A DNA stretch of 6,189 bases from an uncultured Campylobacter sp. Its GTDB lineage: Bacteria; Campylobacterota; Campylobacteria; Campylobacterales; Campylobacteraceae. The notes below the pieces were generated by a model. It was not told where the DNA came from. It ran no database searches and saw only the letters and a program-made list of their open reading frames with translations. The position numbers and the translations under genes are program-made. Location: the NCBI RefSeq assembly GCF_938017705.1, contig NZ_CALIIS010000127.1, positions 1-6,189 of the forward strand, read 5' to 3'. The number at the start of each line of letters is the position of its first letter. The first letter of the stretch is position 1. Shown here in pieces: positions 1-5,566 of the stretch.

Positions 1-139
1 TATTGCGATTTTTAGTTAAAATTTTACCCTTTAAATTCACGCGCAGTTTTTGCCGTATATAAATTTTAATGCAATTTTGGAAGTATTTCTTAGACGTATT
101 TGCTAGGCGAATTTAAGCACAAATCCAGCGCGGTGTAGC

Positions 140-170
140 TTTGCTTGCGTAAAATTTTAGCGCAAGCAAA
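140..170. repeat. Perfect 10-bp inverted repeat (hairpin)
   Basis: The arms TTTGCTTGCG (140-149) and CGCAAGCAAA (161-170) are exact reverse complements. They enclose an 11-base loop that itself contains the palindrome TAAAATTTTA. Read as plus-strand RNA, one extra U-G pair can close the loop. Neither side is followed by a T-tract, so it is not a textbook intrinsic terminator. It may help end the leftward ychF transcript, stabilise a 3' end, or be part of a small RNA. Confidence 0.6.
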
Positions 171-196
171 ACCCTCTTAAATTTACTGCGAAATTT

Positions 197-230
197 AACG
201 AGGCTTTAGCGCACAAGTCTCGTTTTGTTC
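197..230 (+). terminator. Possible intrinsic terminator hairpin, plus strand
   Basis: AACGAGGCTT (197-206) pairs with AAGTCTCGTT (215-224) around the 8-base loop TAGCGCAC. The single imperfect pair is G-U in plus-strand RNA but A-C in minus-strand RNA, so the structure is better on the plus strand. The stem runs into a T-rich stretch, TTGTTC, only on the plus side. It could terminate a rightward transcript entering from the left edge. The T-tract is short, so the call is tentative. Confidence 0.35.
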
Positions 231-360
231 TAGCGATACGAATTTCAGCCAAAAGCCGCTACGCGCAAAATCAAAATTTCGCTAAGCTCGCGTTTGAGCC
301 AAAATTTATCAAATTTTAAAGCTAGCGCAGACCAAATTTCAATGCGCCTAAAACCAAATT

Positions 361-1464
361 TTAAACATTAAATCTAAAGTGCATCACGTCGCCGTCTTGC
401 ACGACGTAGTCCTTGCCCTCAAGGCGCATTTTGCCTGCTTCTTTCGCCCTACTCTCGCCGCCGCACGCGATAAAATCATCAAATCCGATCACCTCGGCTC
501 TGATAAATCCGCGCTCAAAGTCATTGTGGATCACGCTCGCGGCCTTTGGAGCCTTCCAGCCCTTCGTGATCGTCCATGCGCGCACCTCCATCTCGCCCGC
601 GGTGAAGTAGCTGATGAGGCTGAGCTTTGCGAAGGATCGCTTGATGATGAGCTCCAGCCCGCTTTGCTGCGCGCCCAGGCTCTGCAGCATCTCGTGCGTC
701 TCCTCGTCGCTTAGCCCTATGAGCTCCTCTTCGATCTTGGCGCAGAGCTTGATCACCTCGGCGCCGCGGGCATTTGCGTATTCTCTTACGCGCGCGACAT
801 ATTCATTATCCTGCGAGATGCCGTCTTCGTCCACATTTGCGCCGTAGATTACATCTTTGGCGCTAAGCAGGCGCAGCTCGCGATTTAAAGCGACGTAGCT
901 TTCGTCCTCTTTGAGCGCAAAATTTGAAGCAGGCTTGCCGTCGTTTAGATGCGCTAAAAGCTCGTTTGCCACGGCTAGCGCCTCTTTAGCGCCCTTTTGA
1001 TTTGCTTTGGCTTCCTTGCCGAGGCGCTCGATCTTGCGACCAAGCTGCTCGATATCCGCTAAAATAAGCTCGGTTTCGATGATCTCGATATCGCGGATAG
1101 GATCGACGCAGCCTTCGACGTGGGTTATGTCGCCGCTTTCGAAGCAGCGCACGATATGAAGGATGATCTCGCACTCGCGGATATTTGAAAGAAATTTATT
1201 CCCCAGCCCCTCACCCTTGCTAGCTCCGCGCACGAGGCCCGCGATATCTACAAACTCGATGGTCGAATGCACGATGCGACCCGGCTTAACGATGTCCGCC
1301 AGCTTTGCTAGCCGCGCATCGGGTACGGGCACGACCGCTTTATTGGGCTCGATCGTGCAAAATGGATAGTTCTGCGCCTGCGCGTTTTGCGCGCCGCTAA
1401 GTGCGTTAAATGTAGTGGATTTGCCGACGTTCGGAAGCCCTACGATCCCTACTGAAAGCCCCAT
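361..1464 (-). CDS. ychF: YchF/OLA1-family redox-regulated ATPase
   Basis: A 367-residue cytosolic P-loop protein of the Obg-related YchF/OLA1 family; family members prefer ATP to GTP and associate with ribosomes and stress responses. The P-loop GLPNVGKST is at residues 9-17, the switch-I segment NYPFCTIEPN at 32-41, and DIAGLV (G3) at 73-78. The G4 position reads NVDE (210-213) instead of NKxD, which is the family hallmark explaining relaxed base specificity. Residues about 140-175 form the expected helical, coiled-coil-prone insert, and the C-terminal TGS domain (about 280-365) ends with the typical VQDGDVMHFRFNV. Length is normal. The ATG directly follows the pepA TAG with no spacer; its ribosome binding site AAGGA (1472-1476) lies inside the pepA 3' end, implying coupled translation. 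It is the last gene of the run. Confidence 0.97.
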   Translation of the reverse strand: MGLSVGIVGLPNVGKSTTFNALSGAQNAQAQNYPFCTIEPNKAVVPVPDARLAKLADIVKPGRIVHSTIEFVDIAGLVRGASKGEGLGNKFLSNIRECEIILHIVRCFESGDITHVEGCVDPIRDIEIIETELILADIEQLGRKIERLGKEAKANQKGAKEALAVANELLAHLNDGKPASNFALKEDESYVALNRELRLLSAKDVIYGANVDEDGISQDNEYVARVREYANARGAEVIKLCAKIEEELIGLSDEETHEMLQSLGAQQSGLELIIKRSFAKLSLISYFTAGEMEVRAWTITKGWKAPKAASVIHNDFERGFIRAEVIGFDDFIACGGESRAKEAGKMRLEGKDYVVQDGDVMHFRFNV

Positions 1465-2925
1465 CTACGCGTCCTTCAGCTCTTTGGCTAGAGCCTGCAA
1501 GAAATATAAGTTTGCTCTCACGCCCGCGCCAGTCGCGCCCGCGGCGTAATAGCCCCACGCCTTTTCCAGATACGCAGGCCCCGCGATATCAAGGTGCAGC
1601 CACTTGTCTTTATATTCGTCTTTTATAAATTTATCTAAAAATAGCCCCGCTGTTATCGCGCCGCCGTACCTGCTAGAAGCGCAGTTGGAGACGTCTGCAA
1701 TACTGCTTTTAATTAGCTCGCGCAGATAATCGTTAAATTCCAAAATACTAAATAGCTCGCCGCTACAATCGCTAAGATCTTCAAATTTACGCTTTAGCTC
1801 CTCGCTGTTTCCCATGATGCCGCTAGTGTATTCGCCCAGGCCCACGACGCAAGCGCCGGTAAGCGTCGCCATATCGATTAGCAGATCAGGCTCAAGATCC
1901 TGCGCGTAGCTTAGGCAGTCGGCAAGCACGAGCCGCCCCTCCGCGTCGGTGTTTCGCACCTCGATACTCACGCCGCTGCGGCTAAGCAGCACGTCGTCGG
2001 GTTTATACGAATCGCCGCCGATCATATTCTCGGTAGCGCCGATGACCGCGTGTATCTCAAACGGCAGCTCGAGCTCGGCAGCGCCCTTGATGATGCCCAT
2101 CGCAGCAAGCGCGCCGCTTTTATCGCTTTTCATCGTAAGCATATAATCGGCAGGCTTGAGGCTTAGCCCGCCGCTGTCGTAAGTAAGCCCTTTGCCCACG
2201 AAAACGACGCGCTTTAGGCAGCGCTGCGGCTTATAGATCAGATGGATGAGTCGCGGCGGATGAGCGCTGGAGCGATTGACCGCCAAAAACGCATTCATAT
2301 TCTGCTCGCGCAAAAAGTCCTCGTCGTAAATTTTAACGCTCACGTCGTCGTAGTTCGAGGCTAAAATTTCAGCCTCGCTCGCCATCTTTTCGGGCGTGTA
2401 AATTTCGGGGATCTCATTGACGCCGTCGCGCGCAAAATTTGCGGCGTTTGCAGTGATGGCGCCTTGTTCTATACCAAAGTTTGCCTTTTGCAAATCGATC
2501 TGCTCACCGCTATACTCTTGCGTCGAGATTAAAATTTCATTCAAGCTGGAGCTTTTTTTATCGCTTTTGTATTTGTTAAACTCATAACCGCCCAAAAGCA
2601 CGCCCTCGACCATCGCCATCGTGCTTCTGCGGTCGCAGCCGCATTTGTAAAAGGCGATTTTGAAATTTTTAATTGCGTAGCCCTTAAGTGCGTTGTATGC
2701 ACTTGCAAGTGCTGTGCGGACGCGGTCATATTCTAGCGCCTTGACGCCGATGTACAGCCGCCCGCTCTCAGCTAACAGCAGATTGCCCTCACCTTTGTAA
2801 TTAAAAAGCGCAAACTTATCCGCGTCTTTAATAAATTCGTGATTTAAATTTTTATCTACAACCAAAATAACTTCAAAATCCGCCTCTATCTCGTTAATTT
2901 TACGATCTAGCAGTTTTACTTTCAT
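1465..2925 (-). CDS. pepA: Leucyl aminopeptidase, M17 family (PepA)
   Basis: A 486-residue cytosolic metallo-exopeptidase that removes N-terminal residues from peptides using two metal ions, usually as a hexamer. The variable N-terminal domain spans about 1-165 and the catalytic domain about 170-480. All ligands and catalytic residues align with E. coli PepA at a constant offset of 25: Lys245, Asp250, Asp268, Asp327 and Glu329 for metals, and Lys257 and Arg331 for catalysis. The signature NTDAEGRL is at 325-332. The start ATG is preceded by AAAGGA (2931-2936), six bases or so upstream, and overlaps the end of the DedA-family gene by 26 bases; the stop abuts the ychF start. Some PepA proteins also bind DNA, but nothing here tests that. 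Confidence 0.96.
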   Translation of the reverse strand: MKVKLLDRKINEIEADFEVILVVDKNLNHEFIKDADKFALFNYKGEGNLLLAESGRLYIGVKALEYDRVRTALASAYNALKGYAIKNFKIAFYKCGCDRRSTMAMVEGVLLGGYEFNKYKSDKKSSSLNEILISTQEYSGEQIDLQKANFGIEQGAITANAANFARDGVNEIPEIYTPEKMASEAEILASNYDDVSVKIYDEDFLREQNMNAFLAVNRSSAHPPRLIHLIYKPQRCLKRVVFVGKGLTYDSGGLSLKPADYMLTMKSDKSGALAAMGIIKGAAELELPFEIHAVIGATENMIGGDSYKPDDVLLSRSGVSIEVRNTDAEGRLVLADCLSYAQDLEPDLLIDMATLTGACVVGLGEYTSGIMGNSEELKRKFEDLSDCSGELFSILEFNDYLRELIKSSIADVSNCASSRYGGAITAGLFLDKFIKDEYKDKWLHLDIAGPAYLEKAWGYYAAGATGAGVRANLYFLQALAKELKDA

Positions 2926-3517
2926 CTCGTTCCTTTCGTGAGTTCATAAAGTGATTTTCCATACGTTTAAATAACCTAAAAAATAGATATAAAATTCCGC
3001 CTATGATAGGTATCGCAAAATACCAGTGTTGCTCGATTAGCCGCAGCCCGCTCCAAATCTCCTCACCGAAATACCACGCTAAAACCATCGTCGCACCCGA
3101 CCAGCACCAAGCGCTAAAAAGATTGATAATCGCAAATTTCTTTGCGCTGTAGCGAGTGATGCCGATACTCATCGGGATGATGACGCGGAAGCCATACATA
3201 TAGCGCTGCATTAAAATTATCGGCCAGCCGTAGCGTTGCAAAAGCAGGTGCGCAATCGCAAATTTACGGCGCTGCGCCGCGAGCTTTTTACTGATATATT
3301 TTTTATTGTAGCGACCGATATAAAAATAAAACTGATCGCCGCAAAATGCCCCAAGCCCCGCGACAAAGATACCTAGCGGCAAATTTATATGTCCCTCGTG
3401 TGCCATGATACCGCCCAAAATCAGTGCGATTTCGCCTTCTAAAATACACCAAACGAAAAGCACGATATAGGCGTATTGGTGGTATTCTTGCAGTAAATTT
3501 TTAAGTAGCTCTTCCAA
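2900..3517 (-). CDS. DedA-family membrane protein (lipid transporter/scramblase family)
   Basis: A polytopic inner-membrane protein of about 205 residues, normal for the DedA/VTT family, whose members move polyprenyl phosphates or phospholipids across the membrane. Numbering is from the TTG at 3517. A membrane-proximal acidic EGE is at 27-29, then a re-entrant region, a GDQFYFYIGR motif (Asp61) at 60-69, and the arginine-rich loop with Arg105 and Arg111. These two arginines have the spacing of essential Arg130/Arg136 in E. coli YqjA. Further helices cover about 130-150 and 165-183, followed by a charged tail. An upstream in-frame TTG at 3538 has no ribosome binding site, whereas the TTG at 3517 has AGAGG seven bases upstream and begins 2 bases after the apt stop, so I prefer it. 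The specific lipid substrate cannot be told from sequence. Confidence 0.9.
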   Translation of the reverse strand: MEELLKNLLQEYHQYAYIVLFVWCILEGEIALILGGIMAHEGHINLPLGIFVAGLGAFCGDQFYFYIGRYNKKYISKKLAAQRRKFAIAHLLLQRYGWPIILMQRYMYGFRVIIPMSIGITRYSAKKFAIINLFSAWCWSGATMVLAWYFGEEIWSGLRLIEQHWYFAIPIIGGILYLFFRLFKRMENHFMNSRKERDESKTARS

Positions 3518-3519
3518 AA

Positions 3520-4068
3520 TTACGCCTCTAAAACGCAATAAACATTTGTGCGTCGCGAAAACTCGCCTAGATCGTTTAACTCACGTAAATTTAGCAAAAA
3601 GCAGGCTTCAACGCACTTAGCCTGCGTCTGCGCGATGAGATCTAATGCCGCTCGTGCGGTGCCTCCGGTGGCTATTAGATCATCGATTAGCAGCACCTTG
3701 GCATCTTGCACGCCGGAGAATGCATCCACGTGCATCTCGACCTGATCAAAGCCGTATTCAAGGCTGTATTTTTGCGAAATCGTGATATAAGGGAGCTTCT
3801 TTGGCTTTCTAATCGGCACAAAAGCGACCCTCAACCTCGCAGCAAGCGCCGCTGCAAAAATAAATCCGCGACTTTCTATGCCCACTATGTAATCAAGTCC
3901 ATAATCGGCGTAGCGCTCGGCTAGATGATCAAGCAGGAAATTAAACGCCTCGCGATCGCCTACGAGCGTCGTGATATCGTAAAACAAAATACCGGGCTTT
4001 GGGAAGTCACGCACGGTGCGGATCGAGCGAAATAAATAGCTTTTTTGCTCGCTACTTAGACTTTTCAT
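3520..4068 (-). CDS. apt: Adenine phosphoribosyltransferase
   Basis: A 182-residue cytosolic enzyme that joins adenine to PRPP to make AMP, a one-step purine salvage reaction. The PRPP-binding signature VLLIDDLIATGGT is at residues 125-137. Other family marks are the N-terminal FPKPGILFYDITTL (22-35), ESRGF (65-69) in the base pocket, and the flexible-loop region RKPKKLP (87-93) leading to YSLEYG (101-106). Length is typical. Its ATG overlaps the TGA of the upstream 80-residue gene as ATGA, with AGAGG eight or so bases upstream, and the DedA-family gene follows 2 bases after its stop, so translation is likely coupled on both sides. Confidence 0.97.
   Translation of the reverse strand: MKSLSSEQKSYLFRSIRTVRDFPKPGILFYDITTLVGDREAFNFLLDHLAERYADYGLDYIVGIESRGFIFAAALAARLRVAFVPIRKPKKLPYITISQKYSLEYGFDQVEMHVDAFSGVQDAKVLLIDDLIATGGTARAALDLIAQTQAKCVEACFLLNLRELNDLGEFSRRTNVYCVLEA
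3525..3529 (-). promoter_or_regulatory. Ribosome binding site that fixes the TTG start of the DedA-family gene
   Basis: AGAGG on the minus strand lies seven bases upstream of the TTG at 3517-3515, within the Glu-Ala codons at the end of apt and just before its TAA. The alternative TTG at 3538 has only AT-rich sequence without a Shine-Dalgarno match upstream. The placement implies translation re-initiation after apt termination. Confidence 0.65.
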
Positions 4069-4307
4069 AGCTTACCTCTTTTCAATCTTGCGTTTTGGAT
4101 TTTTAAGCTGCAGTTTTCGCTCTCCTCGTTTTGCAGGGCCTCAATGCCGAAGCGAAGGGCAGTTTTGAGCTTTTCGTTATCGCTTTTAAGCTTTGAAATT
4201 CTTTCTTCGCTCTTGCGAAGTAAGGCGTAAATTTTAGAATTTTTTCGGATCGATAGAATAAGTAGTGCTGCAAAAAATAGCGCTAAAACGCCTAATGCTA
4301 TGCTCAT
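4065..4307 (-). CDS. Small single-pass membrane protein with coiled coil, function unknown
   Basis: An 80-residue protein not assigned to a function. Residues 2-20 form one hydrophobic helix (IALGVLALFFAALLILSI), followed by a basic segment (Arg21, Lys22, Lys25). From about 26 to 76 it is a charged helix with heptad-spaced Leu/Ile (Ile26, Leu30, Ile37, Leu40, Leu47, Leu51, Ile55, Leu58, Leu68), predicted to be a cytoplasmic or periplasmic coiled coil. The architecture superficially resembles small division proteins such as FtsB/FtsL, but no family motif supports that. It is real: AAGGAGG (4314-4320) sits six bases before the ATG, and 4-base ATGA overlaps join it to rpiB and to apt. A small membrane protein at this position is also present in C. 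jejuni, by recollection. Confidence 0.85.
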   Translation of the reverse strand: MSIALGVLALFFAALLILSIRKNSKIYALLRKSEERISKLKSDNEKLKTALRFGIEALQNEESENCSLKIQNARLKRGKL

Positions 4308-5557
4308 TGCTCGCCTCCTTCATTTGGATTTGCAAAGCGCATAGTAACGGGAGTCGCGCTAAAATAGGCAGAATTTATGCTCCTAAAATACGCACTAGAA
4401 AGATTTGCTCCCTTTAAATTTACGCTCGTAATAGCAAAATTCGCATCTGTTAAACCCGTACTGGCGCAATTTGCGTTTTTTGGCTTAACGTTCATGCAGA
4501 TGGAATTTGTAGTTTTGAAATTTATAATTGTGGGGTTCAAACCGACAAAATCTTTGTGGCTAGCTTTTTGAGCGAAATTTTTCTCGCAAACGCTCGCGCG
4601 CGTAAAATTTAACGTAGAATTTGTGCTAGTGGAATTTTTATCTAGCGGATTTTTCTCATTAAAGATTATCTTTGCGTGCGTCGAATCTAAATTTATATGA
4701 CGTGCACCGCAAAAGCTTATCAAGGGATTCTTGCCGGTAAAGAAGGAATTTTTATCGTTAAAGCTCCGTGCACAATTTAATGCGGAATCCGTGCCGATAG
4801 GATTTTTGTCGAAAGGATTTTTACCGCCGAAGCTTGATTTGGAATTTCGTCCGTTTAAATTAGCGCCACTGCTTTGTTCCGCAAAATTTTGAGCGGAATT
4901 CTGCATGGAATTCTCTTCGTCAAATCCATGCGCGCAATTCGCACTACCGCAAGCGCCTAGCTTTGCGACGCGCTTAATGTGCCTACCGCCCGCAAAATCG
5001 GTACTAAAAAATGCCCTAATCATATCTTCGATCACCAGCGCGCCCATTAATCGCTCACCGAAGGCTAGGACGTTGGCGTCGTTGTGCTCTCTGGCTAATC
5101 TAGCGCTCGTCGCGTCATGACACAGCGCACAGCGGATGTGAGCGTGGCGGTTTGCGGCGATGCTGATACCGATGCCCGTACCGCAAATCAAAACGCCGTA
5201 AATGCCGTAATTGGTGGAATTTAAAATTTTATCTCTGCTCGCATTCGCGCCGTCGGCTACGCCTGCGCGGGTGCTAAAATTTTCGCCACTCCCGCAAGCG
5301 CCGGAATTTTTCGCGCTCGCAGCGGAATTTTTGTCGTTATTTTCTTTAAAATTTCTACTTCGCGCGCAGGCTTCACATTCGGCTAAAATTTTATCCGCCA
5401 ACGTGTCCGCAAAATCGGGATAGTCCACGCTCGCTTCGGCACTATGCGTGCCAAGATCGACCGCTTCGTAACCTAAAGCGGCGAGCGCTTTTTTGGCTTG
5501 CTCTTTGGCATGAAAGCCCGCATGATCGCTCGCTATGAAAATTTTATTTATTTGCAT
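4304..5557 (-). CDS. rpiB: Ribose-5-phosphate isomerase B, enlarged by an internal insertion and a long low-complexity tail
   Basis: RpiB interconverts ribose-5-phosphate and ribulose-5-phosphate in the cytosol. The conserved core is complete: SDHAGF with Asp11/His12, DYPDFA at 45-50, ICGTG with catalytic Cys125, HND with His158, NVLAFG, and GGRHIKRV with Arg192/Arg196. From Cys125 to Arg196 the residues match E. coli RpiB Cys66-Arg137 at a constant offset of 59, while the N-terminal match is offset by 2-3. So about 56 residues are inserted between residues 58 and 119. Beyond residue 202 a tail of about 215 residues follows, rich in Asn, Ser, Lys and Phe with no recognised domain. Total 417 residues versus 145-150 usual. 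The start ATG has AAGGAG five bases upstream, overlapping the lepB stop; the stop overlaps the next start. Activity is expected but whether the additions disturb dimer packing is unknown. Confidence 0.93.
   Translation of the reverse strand: MQINKIFIASDHAGFHAKEQAKKALAALGYEAVDLGTHSAEASVDYPDFADTLADKILAECEACARSRNFKENNDKNSAASAKNSGACGSGENFSTRAGVADGANASRDKILNSTNYGIYGVLICGTGIGISIAANRHAHIRCALCHDATSARLAREHNDANVLAFGERLMGALVIEDMIRAFFSTDFAGGRHIKRVAKLGACGSANCAHGFDEENSMQNSAQNFAEQSSGANLNGRNSKSSFGGKNPFDKNPIGTDSALNCARSFNDKNSFFTGKNPLISFCGARHINLDSTHAKIIFNEKNPLDKNSTSTNSTLNFTRASVCEKNFAQKASHKDFVGLNPTIINFKTTNSICMNVKPKNANCASTGLTDANFAITSVNLKGANLSSAYFRSINSAYFSATPVTMRFANPNEGGEQ
4307..4951 (-). repeat. Degenerate in-frame repeat region encoding the RpiB C-terminal tail (residues 203-417)
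   Basis: The stretch is built from variants of a short word. Fifteen RAATTY hexamers start at 4371, 4416, 4437, 4503, 4518, 4575, 4605, 4617, 4632, 4689, 4746, 4842, 4884, 4896 and 4908. In every one the AAT is an in-frame Asn codon, giving Asn-Ser, Asn-Phe or Asn-Leu. Near-variants give Lys-Asn-Pro (247, 252, 277, 303). Peptide units such as DKNS, DKNP, GKNP and EKNP recur, and several stretches show five-residue spacing of Asn/Asp. No stop interrupts the frame for 215 codons. Confidence 0.75.
4314..4320 (-). promoter_or_regulatory. Strong ribosome binding site inside the last codons of rpiB
   Basis: AAGGAGG on the minus strand, six bases before the ATG at 4307, encodes part of the rpiB C-terminal Glu-Gly-Gly. 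The codons that end the unusual rpiB tail therefore double as the initiation signal of the next gene, which argues that the extended frame really terminates here. Confidence 0.8.
5222..5233. repeat. 12-bp direct repeat, left copy (TAAAATTTTATC)
   Basis: Exact copy of 5384-5395, 162 bases away. On the coding strand it reads GATAAAATTTTA and encodes Asp-Lys-Ile-Leu at residues 109-112, at the 3' edge of the rpiB insertion. The core is itself palindromic and AT-rich, so independent origin of the two copies is possible. Confidence 0.7.
5222..5383 (-). other. 162-base in-frame insertion inside rpiB
   Basis: This interval is one unit of the segment bracketed by the 12-base direct repeat. It encodes about 54 extra residues (roughly 59-112) rich in Ser, Asn, Ala and Gly, including DKNS, AKNS and ENFS units like those of the tail. 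Deleting it from repeat to repeat would join LADKIL to NSTNYGIYGVLICGTG, leaving only about two residues more than E. coli RpiB between DYP and the catalytic Cys. Six RAATTY words begin in or beside it (5217, 5224, 5277, 5304, 5325, 5349). Confidence 0.65.
5384..5395. repeat. 12-bp direct repeat, right copy (TAAAATTTTATC)
   Basis: Second exact copy, encoding Asp-Lys-Ile-Leu at residues 55-58, at the 5' edge of the rpiB insertion and at the end of the conserved N-terminal part of the protein. Both copies are in the same reading frame. Confidence 0.7.
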
Positions 5558-5566
5558 TGCCGCTCC

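Larger units (their letters stand above)
1..360. other. Noncoding AT-rich region downstream of ychF, dense in RAATTY words
   Basis: No convincing gene is visible on either strand. The stretch lies beyond the ychF stop and is strikingly rich in the palindromic hexamer family RAATTY. I count 13 copies by hand, starting at 19, 33, 61, 109, 152, 179, 191, 240, 274, 302, 311, 334 and 356. Only one AATT core here (near 72) lacks the R/Y flanks. Two hairpin-forming inverted repeats lie at 140-170 and 197-224. No rRNA, tRNA or CRISPR structure was recognised. It is probably the intergenic region between the ychF operon end and whatever gene lies left of the window. Confidence 0.75.

Noticed and set aside
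56..64. TATAAA-like sequence that could be a plus-strand -10 element
   Set aside because: In such AT-rich DNA this word is expected by chance; no matching -35 or extended -10 signal was seen.
286..347. Short inverted repeats just after ychF (GCTC/GAGC at 286-299 and GCGCA/TGCGC at 325-347) as its terminator
   Set aside because: Stems are only 4-5 bp, one with a 13-base loop, and neither is followed by a T-tract on the minus strand; too weak to call.
379..1369. Several open frames on the plus strand opposite ychF, up to about 110 codons
   Set aside because: They have no recognisable motifs and lie entirely antisense to a fully convincing YchF; they are a by-product of GC-rich codon use in the real gene.
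4304..4951. The rpiB tail as a separate gene or the result of a frameshift fusion
   Set aside because: The tail is in frame with the RpiB core without any break, shares its KN[SP] units with the internal insertion, and the few internal Met codons lack a convincing upstream ribosome binding site. No second domain is recognisable.
4307..4951. CRISPR array or tandem repeat array in the rpiB tail
   Set aside because: The repeated words are only 6-12 bases, irregularly spaced and degenerate, and they are in a coding frame; there are no uniform repeats or spacers.
3548..5423. Plus-strand open frames opposite apt and rpiB, including one opposite the rpiB tail at 4377-4571
   Set aside because: They are short, lack good ribosome binding sites and show no family resemblance, whereas the minus-strand rpiB frame is continuous, contains the RpiB motifs and ends in a coupled start.
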